Shown: one piece after another, positions 1 to 7,602 of the stretch
Layout: every line of letters begins with the position of its first letter
Position numbering within the stretch: the stretch's first letter is position 1
NCBI RefSeq assembly: GCF_028621955.1
Contig: NZ_CP117516.1
Coordinates: forward strand, 1,944,001-2,008,000
DNA length: 64,000 nucleotides
Direction of reading: 5' to 3'
Source: Erythrobacter sp. BLCC-B19
GTDB lineage: Bacteria; Pseudomonadota; Alphaproteobacteria; Sphingomonadales; Sphingomonadaceae
Program-made: the position numbers and the translations under genes
The notes under the pieces: generated by a model
Seen by the model: only the letters and a program-made list of their open reading frames with translations
What the model was told of the DNA's origin: nothing
The model's database searches: none

Positions 1-242
1 AGGCGCAGCAACTGCTCGACGGCGGCAGCGCGCACGCCGAACTGATGGCGAGCGTCGCCAAGGCCAAGGTCGCCAAGACCGCGCGGCTGGCGGTGCAGGA
101 AGGCGTGCAGATGCACGGCGGCATCGGCATGACCGACGAATATGACATCGGCCTCTACATGAAGCGCGAACGCGCGCTGGCCGAGTTCCTCGGCGACGCC
201 AACTTCCACGCCAACCGCGTGGCGGAATTGAGCGGGTATTGA
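1..242 (+). CDS. Acyl-CoA dehydrogenase, C-terminal fragment (cut by window edge)
   Basis: Only the last 80 or so residues are present. The reading frame is open from base 3 to the TGA at 240-242. The visible part carries the typical end of an acyl-CoA dehydrogenase: VQEGVQMHGGIGMTDEYDIG, followed by a helix with an RERALAEFLG segment. In this family the Q-x-HGG-G-x-T/S stretch lies at the dimer interface near the FAD. The enzyme would introduce the alpha-beta double bond in an acyl-CoA thioester in the cytoplasm. The substrate cannot be told from the tail. An SDR gene follows 107 bp downstream on the same strand, which fits a fatty-acyl or related catabolic operon. Confidence 0.85.
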   Translation, partial: AQQLLDGGSAHAELMASVAKAKVAKTARLAVQEGVQMHGGIGMTDEYDIGLYMKRERALAEFLGDANFHANRVAELSGY

Positions 243-349
243 GCCAACATCGTCTCCCCGGACTTGATCCGGGGCCCCGCTTCCTTCTCGCGGCGGGGAA
301 TAAGTGAGCGGGATCCCGGGTCAAGCCCGGGAAGACGGAGAGATTTATA
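243..349. repeat. Intergenic palindromic repeat (two CCCGG hairpins)
   Basis: The gap between the acyl-CoA dehydrogenase tail and the SDR gene holds two perfect inverted repeats. One has arms CCCCGGA and TCCGGGG (256-274). The other has arms CCCGGG around TCAAG (315-331). The pair is arranged head to head around a GC-rich core. Such CCCGG-(A/T)CTTGA or TCAAG-type palindromes are commonly dispersed between genes in sphingomonad genomes; that is family knowledge, not something this window proves. It may act as a REP-like element or a read-through hairpin. Confidence 0.55.
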
Positions 350-1159
350 ATGGACATTCAATCACTTTTCAGCCTCGAAGGGCGCATCGCGCTCGTCACC
401 GGCGGGTCGCGGGGCATCGGCAAGATGTTCGTCGAGGGGCTCCTCGCCGCGGGCTGCGCGCGCGTTTACATCTCGGCGCGCAAGGCCGATCAGATGCAGG
501 CGACCATTGATGAATTCGGCGCGGATCGCGTCATCGGCATCCCCGCCGACCTCAGCCAGATGGACGGCATGATCGCCCTCGCCAATGAACTGAAGGCGCG
601 CGAGAGCCGGCTCGATATCCTCATCAACAACGCGGGCGCCGCCTGGGGCCAGCCCTATCTCGAATTCTCCGAGGCCGGCTGGCACCGGACGATGGACCTC
701 AACGTCAAGACCCCGTTCTTCCTCACTCAGAAGCTCCACGACCTGCTGGTCGAAGGCGGCAAGCAGGGGCATCCGGCCAAGGTGATCCATGTCTCCTCGA
801 TCGATGGCCAGCGGATCAACCCGTGGGAGACCTACGCCTATCAGGCATCGAAGGCGGGCGTGATCCAGCTGACCCGACGCATGGCCGCGCGGCTCATTCA
901 GGACAATATCGTCGTCACCTCGATCGCGCCCGGCGCCTTCCCGTCCGAGATGAACCGCGCCGCCAAGGACGCGCCTGACGCATCGGCCAGCGGTATCCCC
1001 GCCAAGCGCATCGGCACAGCGGAAGACATGGCGGCAGCCGCAATCTACCTGTGCAGCCGCGCGGGCGATTATGTCGTGGGCGAGACGCTGACGGTCGATG
1101 GCGGCGTGGTCAACGCCCACCTGCCGAGCCATTTCGCCGATCCCTCGGGCGGGCACTGA
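350..1159 (+). CDS. SDR family oxidoreductase
   Basis: This is a 269-residue classical short-chain dehydrogenase/reductase. It has the nucleotide-binding TGGSRGIG at residues 17-24, NNAG at 93-96, the serine of VSS at about 150 and the YQASK catalytic motif (Y164, K168). The C-terminal TVDGG is typical of the family. It should be a soluble NAD(P)-dependent alcohol/ketone oxidoreductase. The PSEM segment after the SIAPGAFP loop and the length fit the glucose/ribitol dehydrogenase-like branch, but the substrate is open. It lies downstream of an acyl-CoA dehydrogenase, so a 3-hydroxyacyl-type substrate is possible. The ATG at 350 directly precedes conserved sequence. Confidence 0.88.
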   Translation: MDIQSLFSLEGRIALVTGGSRGIGKMFVEGLLAAGCARVYISARKADQMQATIDEFGADRVIGIPADLSQMDGMIALANELKARESRLDILINNAGAAWGQPYLEFSEAGWHRTMDLNVKTPFFLTQKLHDLLVEGGKQGHPAKVIHVSSIDGQRINPWETYAYQASKAGVIQLTRRMAARLIQDNIVVTSIAPGAFPSEMNRAAKDAPDASASGIPAKRIGTAEDMAAAAIYLCSRAGDYVVGETLTVDGGVVNAHLPSHFADPSGGH

Positions 1160-1182
1160 TCGCGCGGCTTTGGCCTGCGCCC

Positions 1183-1220
1183 AAAAAAATGGCCCACATC
1201 CCCTTTGGAAGATGTGGGCC
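1183..1220 (-). terminator. Rho-independent terminator on the minus strand
   Basis: A perfect 10-bp stem (GGCCCACATC at 1191-1200, GATGTGGGCC at 1211-1220) is flanked on its low-coordinate side by seven A residues (1183-1189). Read on the minus strand this is a stem followed by seven U, a textbook intrinsic terminator. No U-run follows on the plus strand, so it does not look like the terminator of the upstream SDR gene. No minus-strand protein gene ends here, which suggests a short non-coding transcript. Confidence 0.65.
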
Positions 1221-1257
1221 AAGAGGGTGGAGGGTAGCATTCCCTCCACCGGGTCGC
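1183..1257 (-). ncRNA. Candidate small RNA, divergent from the Crp/Fnr gene
   Basis: Inferred from structure only. On the minus strand, two adjacent hairpins form. The first has arms GGTGGAGGG and CCCTCCACC (1226-1250), and the second is the terminator stem at 1191-1220 followed by seven U. The first hairpin exposes or sequesters a CCCUCC stretch resembling the anti-Shine-Dalgarno motifs of many alphaproteobacterial sRNAs. A perfect CRP-like palindrome is centred at 1298.5, about 41 bases upstream of the proposed 5' end near 1257, a usual activator position. The 5' end is a guess; the 3' end is well defined. Confidence 0.35.
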
Positions 1258-1290
1258 GAATCCCCTATCGCGCAAAGCCCCGGCACCGTC

Positions 1291-1306
1291 TGTGATGGCC
1301 ATCACG
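1291..1306. promoter_or_regulatory. CRP/FNR-type operator
   Basis: The sequence TGTGATGGCCATCACG matches the CRP consensus TGTGA-N6-TCACA at all but the last base, and its 14-bp core (1292-1305) is a perfect palindrome. It lies about 100 bp upstream of the Crp/Fnr-family gene and also upstream of the minus-strand RNA candidate. The simplest reading is an autoregulatory site that may control both divergent transcripts. Binding by this protein is inferred from position and consensus. Confidence 0.55.
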
Positions 1307-1396
1307 GATTTCGATGCGGGCGCGGCTTAGTCTGCGATCTGTCAGCCGATGCGGCGGGCCATGGCGGCCCCGGCGTGCGGCGCTATCATGGGGGCC

Positions 1397-2098
1397 ATGA
1401 TGAACACGCTCGACGACCTCATCGCCAGACTTGCGCCCGATACGCTGCTGCGCGCACTCGCTCCCGATCAGCTCGAACGGCTGCTGCGCGAGGCGACCCG
1501 GCGCGAATTGCGTCCGGGTGAGACGATCATCTCGCAAGGGGACGAGGTCGGCGATTTTGCGGTCGTGGTGCTGACCGGGGGGCTCAAGATCACCATGGTC
1601 AGCGCCAGCGGACACGAGATCATCCTGAACTATTGCGGCCCCGGCGAGCTGGTCGGCGAAATCGCGATGCTCGATTCCGGCCCGCGCACCGCCTCCGTGA
1701 CCGCCGCCGTGCCTTCAAGCGTGCTGCTGCTGCCCTCGCACACCTTCCTTGCCGCCGCGACCGCCAATCCCGAATCCGCTGCCGGCGTGATGCGCGAGCT
1801 GGCGCGGCGGGTGCGCCAGCTCAATCTGGTGATCGAAAGCGACCGCACCTTCTCGATGGCCCCGCGGCTCGCACGCGCCTTGCTGCGGCTGGTCGATCCG
1901 GCGCGCGACGACGGCCGGTTGCGCTACGATCCCAACCAGAGCGATCTGGGCGCCTTTGCCGGCCTTGCGCGCGAGAATGTCAGCCGCCTGATCTCGGAAT
2001 GGGAAGCGCAAGGCATCGTCGCGCGTGAAGGCCGCGCGCTCAAGGTGGTCAACCTTGCGTTCCTGCAAACCCTCGCCGAGTTCGGCGACGACGCGTAA
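1397..2098 (+). CDS. Crp/Fnr family transcriptional regulator
   Basis: A protein of about 233 residues with an N-terminal cyclic-nucleotide-binding-like beta-roll (LRPGETIISQGDEVGDFAVV through GELVGEIAMLDSG), a dimerisation helix (MRELARRVRQLNLVIESDR) and a C-terminal winged helix (LGAFAGLARENVSRLISEW). The GELVGEIAMLD-PRTASV segment resembles the CRP cyclic-nucleotide pocket, whose family form is FGEL/GElall-RtAtv. There are no FNR-type cysteines for an iron-sulfur cluster. ATG codons at 1388, 1397 and 1400 are possible starts. The GGGGG at 1390-1394 suits 1397 or 1400 as a ribosome site, so the longer open frame from 1349 is unlikely. A CRP-like palindrome lies upstream. Its ligand is unknown. 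Confidence 0.88.
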   Translation: MMNTLDDLIARLAPDTLLRALAPDQLERLLREATRRELRPGETIISQGDEVGDFAVVVLTGGLKITMVSASGHEIILNYCGPGELVGEIAMLDSGPRTASVTAAVPSSVLLLPSHTFLAAATANPESAAGVMRELARRVRQLNLVIESDRTFSMAPRLARALLRLVDPARDDGRLRYDPNQSDLGAFAGLARENVSRLISEWEAQGIVAREGRALKVVNLAFLQTLAEFGDDA

Positions 2099-2112
2099 TC
2101 AATCGGCCTGCC

Positions 2113-2138
2113 TCAGTAGTTCCACGTCAGTAGTTCCA
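2113..2138. repeat. 12-bp tandem duplication at the porin stop codon
   Basis: TCAGTAGTTCCA occurs at 2113-2124 and again at 2127-2138, a 14-bp period. On the minus strand each copy reads as codons for Trp-Asn-Tyr followed by TGA. The first copy met by the ribosome ends the porin; the second is left beyond the stop. It appears to be a recent slippage duplication that keeps the aromatic C-terminus needed for outer-membrane insertion. Confidence 0.6.
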
Positions 2139-3629
2139 TTGGGCCTGCACGCGCAGGATCTGCCCTTCGGCCTGACCCAGACGCCGCTCGTCGGCTTCCT
2201 TGCGCTTGGCAAAGCCATAGGTGGTGGTGATCTCCAGCGCCGGATCGAGCTGGAATTCGAAGCCCAGTTCCAGCTCTTCGGTCTCCAGCCTGGGCGCATT
2301 GATCGCGCCCTTGAACCCGCCGCGGTAATATTGCCAGCGGGCGAAGGGATAGAACGGGCCGATCGGCGATTCGTCGATCTTGCCCATCAGCTGGACATAG
2401 CCGCCGTTGTTGGGCCGTTCCTCGATCCGGCCGCTGGCGGGGACGAATTCGGGGCCGGTGCCCCAGTTCCATTCCGCCTGCACGCCGAAGGGCTGGGGGT
2501 AGAGAATCGCGTGGATGTTCACGCGGTCGTCCTTGAAGCTGGTCGCGCTGAGGCCGCCGGTGCGCACTTCGGGGCGGATGCGGTTGCGCATGAATGACCC
2601 GCCCACTTCGAACACTTGGCCCTCGAGCCCGATGCCATCGAGTTCGAACGGCCAGGTCGCAAGGCCGGTCAGCATGACATCGTCATTGGCCTCGGTGCGA
2701 TTGAGCCCCTGCCCGTTGAACGCGCCAAAGCCGAAGGCGCCGTAATTGCCGAAAAGCTTCTGCCCATCCTTGGCGAGCCGGTCCCAGATCGCCTGCACAT
2801 GGGCCGGGGTGTAATAGGCGACGATGCCGATATCACGCTCGCCCGGCGCGGCGGAGTTGATCGCGTCGGTACGGTCAAGCGCGAGGCGGTTGGAGGAGGA
2901 CTGCATATTCTCCCAGCCATAGGGCACCTTCGACTGGCCGAGCCGGATGCGGAAGGACTTGTCATCGAACGGGAAGACGTCGGCATACATATCGCGCAAG
3001 GATACCGTGCCCTCGCGCCGCTCGCCCGCCGACTGGTTGGAAACGGCAGCGGCAAAATCGGGCTGGAAGTAGAGCGAGACGTGATCGTTGAGGTCGCCTT
3101 GCAGCACGAGGCGCATCCGGCGGAAGCTGAAATTGTTGTCGGGCCGCACCTCGCCATCGCCGATGGTGCGCAGGCGCGAGACCCCGGCGGGCGCGTTGGC
3201 ATCGCCCGAGACGATCTGGTTGAAGCGCATCTGGGTGTAGCCGCGCAGGCGCAGGCGTTCGTACCATGCCTTGGACTTGGGCGGCGGCGGGGTGGCGGCA
3301 GCAAGCCGCGGATCGCCCGCGGGCGCGGTGGCGGGGGCGGGCTGGGCGATGCTCGTCACGGCAAGCGGCGCGGCAGGGGCGGGCGCTGCCGCCATAGTGG
3401 CGGGGGCGGGAGCTGGGCCGCGCGCCGGATCGCTCTGGGCTGCCTGAAGCGCCGTCACCATCGCCTTCAATTCGTCGATCTGGCGCTGGAGATCGGCGAT
3501 GGTCTGCGCCTGATCGGCGGCGGCAGGGGCAGCGCCCGCGCCGCTCTGGGCGAAGGCGGCGTGGCTTGGCACCAGCAGGCTGCTCGCCATCAGCAGGGCG
3601 GAAAGGGTCGGGGTGCAAAGGCGTGACAT
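2127..3629 (-). CDS. OprO/OprP family outer-membrane porin
   Basis: A protein of about 500 residues with a signal peptide ending near SHAAFA and a predicted coiled coil (TIADLQRQIDELKAMVTALQ) typical of phosphate-selective porins O/P. An Ala/Pro-rich linker and a long beta-barrel follow, ending in WNY, the aromatic C-terminus expected for BamA-dependent assembly. Barrel motifs such as YFQPDFAA, KVPYGWENMQSSSN and ALDRTDAINSA are typical of the family. It should form a trimeric channel for anions such as phosphate or pyrophosphate; the specificity is not shown. ATGs at 3656, 3647 and 3629 are all possible starts. The last puts the signal peptide at the N-terminus and is preferred. It converges on the Crp/Fnr gene. 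Confidence 0.85.
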   Translation of the reverse strand: MSRLCTPTLSALLMASSLLVPSHAAFAQSGAGAAPAAADQAQTIADLQRQIDELKAMVTALQAAQSDPARGPAPAPATMAAAPAPAAPLAVTSIAQPAPATAPAGDPRLAAATPPPPKSKAWYERLRLRGYTQMRFNQIVSGDANAPAGVSRLRTIGDGEVRPDNNFSFRRMRLVLQGDLNDHVSLYFQPDFAAAVSNQSAGERREGTVSLRDMYADVFPFDDKSFRIRLGQSKVPYGWENMQSSSNRLALDRTDAINSAAPGERDIGIVAYYTPAHVQAIWDRLAKDGQKLFGNYGAFGFGAFNGQGLNRTEANDDVMLTGLATWPFELDGIGLEGQVFEVGGSFMRNRIRPEVRTGGLSATSFKDDRVNIHAILYPQPFGVQAEWNWGTGPEFVPASGRIEERPNNGGYVQLMGKIDESPIGPFYPFARWQYYRGGFKGAINAPRLETEELELGFEFQLDPALEITTTYGFAKRKEADERRLGQAEGQILRVQAQWNY

Positions 3630-3848
3630 GGGCCGGAAATCTCGCATTATGCCCATGTAGCATGGACCAGATGCGCGCGGCGTTATGACGCTTGCGTTTC
3701 ACTCATGTGACAAATGCGACCTATATTTGACCGAAACATGATCGGGGGCTGACGCCGTCCCGCCGGGTCGCGGCGGATGCGCAGGTCTTGCGCAGTTTTT
3801 GTGCCGTGAACGCGCGGCTTGTCGCGGCCTATGCGGGGGCAGGCGCCA

Positions 3849-3864
3849 TGTTTCACGTGAAACA
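3849..3864. other. parS: parS centromere-like site (ParB binding)
   Basis: TGTTTCACGTGAAACA is identical to the canonical chromosomal parS consensus and sits inside a 24-bp perfect palindrome (3845-3868). ParB clamps load at such sites with CTP and, with ParA, segregate the origin region and recruit SMC. The site lies in the 225-bp gap between gmk and the porin, so it is extragenic here. In most bacteria parS sites cluster close to oriC, which suggests where this window lies. No other perfect copy is visible in the 64 kb. Confidence 0.9.
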
Positions 3865-3881
3865 TGGCCGGAACAGCGCCG

Positions 3882-4532
3882 TCAGGCCATCAGCCCGCGC
3901 ACGAAGGGAATGAGCCCGGTCTGACGCGCGCGCTTCATGCGTTCGGCATCGAGGATCGCGCGAACCTTGTCGAAACACACGTCGACATCGTCGTTGACGA
4001 TGACGTAGTCATAGCCGTCCCAGTGGCTGATCTCGGCCCGGGCGCGTTCCATGCGGGCGGCGATCACCTCGGCGCTGTCGGTGCCGCGGCCCTTGAGGCG
4101 GCGATGCAGTTCCTCGATCGAGGGGGGCAGGATGAACACCCGCACCACATCCTGCTGATCTTTCTGGTAAAGTTGCTGCGTTCCCTGCCAGTCGATGTCG
4201 AACAGGAAGTCCTGGCCTTCCTTCAGCCCGGCGCGAATCATGCCCTTGGGCGTGCCGTAGCGGTGGCCGAATACCTCGGCCCATTCGTAGAAATCATCCT
4301 CGTCGATCATCGCCTGGAAGCGTTCGGGCGTGACGAAGTGGTAATGCACCCCATCGACCTCGCCGGGCCGGGGCGGGCGGGTGGTGGCCGAAACCGACAG
4401 CTTGATCTCGGCATCCTGCTTGAGCAGCATCCGCGACAGCGTCGTCTTGCCCGCGCCCGAGGGGGAGGACAGGATGAACATCAAGCCCCGGCGGTGGAGC
4501 CGGTCGTCGGAATGGTGTGAGGAATCGCCCAT
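3882..4532 (-). CDS. gmk: Guanylate kinase
   Basis: A 216-residue protein that phosphorylates GMP to GDP with ATP, an essential step for GTP, dGTP and (p)ppGpp precursors. The P-loop SSPSGAGKTT lies at residues 22-31. The GMP-binding segment (SATTRPPRPGEVDGVHYHFV) and the lid and Arg-rich region (ARMERARAEISHWDGYDYVIVNDD) follow in the usual order. The length matches the family (about 205-220), with a short extra N-terminus. The gene is followed by the parS site and preceded by a small conserved gene about 40 bp away on the same strand. Confidence 0.97.
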   Translation of the reverse strand: MGDSSHHSDDRLHRRGLMFILSSPSGAGKTTLSRMLLKQDAEIKLSVSATTRPPRPGEVDGVHYHFVTPERFQAMIDEDDFYEWAEVFGHRYGTPKGMIRAGLKEGQDFLFDIDWQGTQQLYQKDQQDVVRVFILPPSIEELHRRLKGRGTDSAEVIAARMERARAEISHWDGYDYVIVNDDVDVCFDKVRAILDAERMKRARQTGLIPFVRGLMA

Positions 4533-4574
4533 GGGCCCCGTTGCACCATTGCGGCGCGGGAAATCAAGGGGCGG

Positions 4575-5015
4575 TCAGGATTCGCTGTTGCTGGCGGGCG
4601 GGGCAGAGGCCGCTTTGGCACGGCGCTTCTTGTCCAGCCGCCGTCCGCGATCATAGAACACCTTGGCGGCGAGCCCGCCCGCCACCACGGCGAGGCCGAG
4701 CGGAGAACGGCGCGCGAGGCTGCTCGCGCCCCACAGCGCGATGCTGGTGGCAAGCCCGCGCTTGTCGACCAGCTTTTCCGCCTTGGTCTTGTCGTAGCTC
4801 TTGACCAGCAGACCCTTTTCCATCCGATCGCGCAGCAGGCCGCCAGCCGCGCGCAGCACGATGTCGGCAATCACGAGATTGGTGCCCGCAACGGGACTTG
4901 GGAGTGGCAGCCCGGCTGGCCCGGTGGGTTTGCTGCCGCCGGATGTCTCGGCTGTCGGCGTGACCGCCGCGCCGTCAGCCTTGCCCTTGGGGTTTGCCCG
5001 CTTGCGCCGCGCCAT
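4575..5015 (-). CDS. Conserved hypothetical protein, basic, 146 aa
   Basis: No known domain can be named. The N-terminus is very basic and low in complexity (ARRKRANPKGK, then a Thr/Gly/Pro linker). A central part with short hydrophobic helices follows (LVIADIVLRAAGGLLRD and SPLGLAVVAGGLAAKVFYDR), then a basic, alanine-rich tail. The second hydrophobic stretch could be a membrane segment. It starts 5 bp after the sspB stop and ends about 40 bp before gmk, all on the same strand, so sspB, this gene and gmk probably share a transcript. Codon use matches the neighbours. It is probably a sphingomonad-specific protein. Confidence 0.7.
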   Translation of the reverse strand: MARRKRANPKGKADGAAVTPTAETSGGSKPTGPAGLPLPSPVAGTNLVIADIVLRAAGGLLRDRMEKGLLVKSYDKTKAEKLVDKRGLATSIALWGASSLARRSPLGLAVVAGGLAAKVFYDRGRRLDKKRRAKAASAPPASNSES

Positions 5016-5020
5016 GGCGG

Positions 5021-5500
5021 TTACTTCTTGCGCCCGAAATCGATGCTGACGACGTTCGAGCCATCCGGGTCGGTGTCGGGCCCGTCATTCTCGGCATCGT
5101 CGTGCGCTTCGGGCTCCATCTCGTCGACCGCGGCCTGGAACTGGAGGCCGAAATCGACCGCCGGATCGACGAAGGCGGTGATCGCAGCGAAGGGGATGGT
5201 GAGCTTGGCGGGCACCTGATTGAAGGTCAGGCTGACCGAGAAGGAGTGCGCCAGCACCTCCAGATCCCAGAACTTGTTCTGGAGCACGATGGTCATTTCA
5301 TCGGGGAACCGTTCGCGCAGGTGCGGCGGGATGGTGACACCCGGCGCGCCGGTCTTGAAGGTGATGTAGAAATGATGCGCGCCCGGCAGGCTGCCGCCGC
5401 CGTCGACGATCGAGCCCAGCACCCGGCCGACAACCGCCCGCAGGGCTTCCTGCACGATCTCGTCATAGGGGATCAGGCTGTCGGGCGTATCGCTGTTCAT
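5021..5500 (-). CDS. sspB: SspB family ClpXP adaptor
   Basis: A protein of about 159 residues of the alphaproteobacterial SspB type. The family delivers ssrA-tagged and some other substrates to ClpXP. The core (SLIPYDEIVQEALRAVVGRV, HHFYITFKTGAPGVTIPPHL, DEMTIVLQNKFWDLEVLAHS, LTFNQVPAKLTIPFAAITAF) matches the SspB beta-fold. The C-terminus is acidic, then basic (VVSIDFGRKK), resembling the flexible tail that docks on the ClpX zinc domain. The ATG at 5500 fits the family N-terminus. A TTG at 5539 with AAAGGA next to it would add 13 residues and is less likely. Confidence 0.9.
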   Translation of the reverse strand: MNSDTPDSLIPYDEIVQEALRAVVGRVLGSIVDGGGSLPGAHHFYITFKTGAPGVTIPPHLRERFPDEMTIVLQNKFWDLEVLAHSFSVSLTFNQVPAKLTIPFAAITAFVDPAVDFGLQFQAAVDEMEPEAHDDAENDGPDTDPDGSNVVSIDFGRKK

Positions 5501-5647
5501 GGTGTGACGGTTGGTGCCGCCGCGCGCGGGGTTGGTCAAGTCCTTTGGCGCGCAATGTCACGGGTTTGGATCAGCGTCCGCCAACGCTGTGCCGCCGACT
5601 GCGCAGCGCGCTTGTCATGCGTGGGAAGCCGACTATAGCGCTTTGCC

Positions 5648-6256
5648 ATGGCCAGCACCCCCGCCCGCACCGGCTCGGTTGTCCGCAACACCACCGAGAC
5701 CAAGATCGATATCGCCGTCAACCTTGACGGCACCGGCACCTATGATGTCAGCACGGGCATCGGCTTTCTCGACCACATGGTCGAACAGTTCAGCCGCCAC
5801 TCGCTGATCGACGTGACGATGAAGGGCGAAGGCGATCTCCATGTCGACCAGCACCACACCACCGAGGATTCGGCGATCGCGCTGGGTCAGGCGATTAGCC
5901 AGGCGCTCGGCGACAAGGCCGGGATCGGGCGATATGGCGCGGCCTATTCGCCGATGGACGAGACGTTGTCGCGGGTGGCGCTCGACATTTCCGGTCGGCC
6001 CTTCCTCGTTTGGAAGGCGAAGTTTACCCAGGAACGCCTCGGCGAATGGGACACCGAGCTGATCGAGCACTGGTTCCACTCCGTCAGCCAGAGCGCCGGG
6101 ATCACGCTCCACATGGAGCTGCTCTACGGCACCAACAACCACCACATCTGCGAGAGCCTCTACAAGGGCTTCGCCCGCGCGATGCGGCAGGCGGTGGAGC
6201 GCGACCCGAGGAAGGGCGGGGCGATCCCCAGCACCAAGGGGCAGCTCGGTGGGTGA
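5648..6256 (+). CDS. hisB: Imidazoleglycerol-phosphate dehydratase
   Basis: A 202-residue monofunctional HisB that dehydrates imidazole glycerol phosphate to imidazole acetol phosphate in histidine synthesis. The two metal-binding signatures are present: [14 protein letters not shown] at about 68-81 and [17 protein letters not shown] near 158-174. There is no N-terminal histidinol-phosphatase domain, as usual in alphaproteobacteria. It is the first gene of hisB-hisH-hisA-unknown-hisF-hisE-hinT. Its end overlaps the hisH start by 8 bp, which implies translational coupling. Confidence 0.97.
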   Translation: MASTPARTGSVVRNTTETKIDIAVNLDGTGTYDVSTGIGFLDHMVEQFSRHSLIDVTMKGEGDLHVDQHHTTEDSAIALGQAISQALGDKAGIGRYGAAYSPMDETLSRVALDISGRPFLVWKAKFTQERLGEWDTELIEHWFHSVSQSAGITLHMELLYGTNNHHICESLYKGFARAMRQAVERDPRKGGAIPSTKGQLGG

Positions 6257-6875
6257 GGTTGTCGCGCTCGTTGATTACGGCGCGGGCAATCTCCACTCCG
6301 TCCACAATGCGCTGAAGGCGGCAGGGGCGAGCGTCACCGTCACCGCCGATCCCTATGTCGTGCGCGCGGCCGACCGGATCGTGCTGCCCGGTGTTGGCAG
6401 CTTCAAGGCCTGTGCAGAGGGCCTGCGCGCCATTTCCGGCATGGTCGAAGCGATGCAGGAGCGCGTCCATGTGGGCGGCGCGCCGTTCCTCGGCATTTGC
6501 GTGGGAATGCAACTGCTCGCCGACCGCGGGCTGGAGCATGGCGAGACCCCCGGCCTCGGTTGGATCCCGGGCGAGGTGCGGCTGATCCAGCCCTCCGACG
6601 CGAGCATCAAGGTGCCGCACATGGGCTGGAACGACGTTGCCATGCTCCCCCACGCGCGGGATCACGCGGTAGTCGAGGAGGGGGAGGCCTATTTCCTCCA
6701 CTCCTATCACTTCGCCGCCGAAGACCCGCACCATATCGCCGCGATGACCGACCACGGCGAGGGGCTGGTGGCAGCGGTCGCCCGCGACAACATCATCGGC
6801 GTGCAGTTTCACCCGGAGAAGAGCCAGGCCTATGGCCTTGCCACGCTCCGGCGCTTTCTGGAGTGGTTCCCTTGA
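6249..6875 (+). CDS. hisH: Imidazole glycerol phosphate synthase, glutaminase subunit
   Basis: A 208-residue class I glutamine amidotransferase that supplies ammonia to HisF. The nucleophile is C84 in GICVGMQLL, and the His/Glu pair is in [10 protein letters not shown] (H188, E190). The oxyanion motif LPGVGSFKA is near 46-54. It begins with GTG inside the hisB end and overlaps the hisA start, so the three genes are tightly coupled. HisH and HisF act as a heterodimer in the cytoplasm, although hisF lies two genes downstream here. Confidence 0.97.
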   Translation: MGEVVALVDYGAGNLHSVHNALKAAGASVTVTADPYVVRAADRIVLPGVGSFKACAEGLRAISGMVEAMQERVHVGGAPFLGICVGMQLLADRGLEHGETPGLGWIPGEVRLIQPSDASIKVPHMGWNDVAMLPHARDHAVVEEGEAYFLHSYHFAAEDPHHIAAMTDHGEGLVAAVARDNIIGVQFHPEKSQAYGLATLRRFLEWFP

Positions 6876-7600
6876 TCATCTTCCCCGCCATCGACCTCAA
6901 AGGCGGTCAGGTCGTCCGCCTCGCCGAGGGCGACATGGACCGCGCCACAATCTACGGCGACGACCCCGCCGCGCAGGCGCTGATCTTCGCGGAAGCCGGG
7001 GCGGAGCACCTCCACGTCGTCGATCTCGACGGCAGCTTCGCAGGCGAAAGCCGCAACCGCGCGGCGGTCGAAGCGATTGTCGAAGCCTTCCCCGGCTATG
7101 TGCAACTGGGCGGCGGCATCCGCGATGCGGCGGCGGTCGAAGGCTGGTTCAACCTCGGCGTGGCGCGGGTCGTAATGGGCTCGGCTGCGCTAAAGAACCC
7201 CGACTTCGTGCGCGAGATGGCCCGCGAATGGGAGAACGGCATCGTCGTCGCGGTCGACGCGAAGGACGGCATGGTCGCGACCGAGGGCTGGGCCGAAGTC
7301 TCCGACGTCCCCGTCACCGATCTTGCGAGGCGCTTCGAGGATGCGGGCGTCGCTAGCCTGCTGTTCACCGACATCGGACGGGACGGCCTGCTCAAGGGCG
7401 TCAACATAGAAGCGACCGTCGACCTCGCCCGCCGCGTCGACATCCCTGTGATCGCCAGCGGCGGGGTGAAGGGGTTGGACGACATCCACATCCTATCGCT
7501 CCACGCGCATGAGGGGATCGAGGGGGTGATCACGGGCCGCGCGCTCTATGAAGGGCGGCTCGATCTGGCAGCGGCCATCGCGATGGGTGCGCGGGTGTAA
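6872..7600 (+). CDS. hisA: ProFAR isomerase (phosphoribosylformimino-AICAR-P isomerase)
   Basis: A 242-residue TIM barrel catalysing the Amadori rearrangement of ProFAR to PRFAR. Family landmarks are FPAIDLKGGQVVRL at the start (the catalytic Asp in AIDL), VQLGGGIRDAAAVEGW, VVAVDAKDGMVATEGW, LLFTDIGRDGLLKGVN and [14 protein letters not shown]. The start is TTG at 6872, overlapping the hisH TGA by two bases. An in-frame open frame begins further upstream, but everything before 6872 is hisH in another frame and has no homology. A TTG start on a tightly overlapping gene suggests re-initiation. Confidence 0.95.
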   Translation: MIIFPAIDLKGGQVVRLAEGDMDRATIYGDDPAAQALIFAEAGAEHLHVVDLDGSFAGESRNRAAVEAIVEAFPGYVQLGGGIRDAAAVEGWFNLGVARVVMGSAALKNPDFVREMAREWENGIVVAVDAKDGMVATEGWAEVSDVPVTDLARRFEDAGVASLLFTDIGRDGLLKGVNIEATVDLARRVDIPVIASGGVKGLDDIHILSLHAHEGIEGVITGRALYEGRLDLAAAIAMGARV

Positions 7601-7602
7601 AG

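Noticed and set aside
3683..3865. Open frame encoding a 60-aa protein beginning MFHVKHG
   Set aside because: The first residues are simply the translation of the parS palindrome; the rest is Arg/Pro-rich without homology or a ribosome site.
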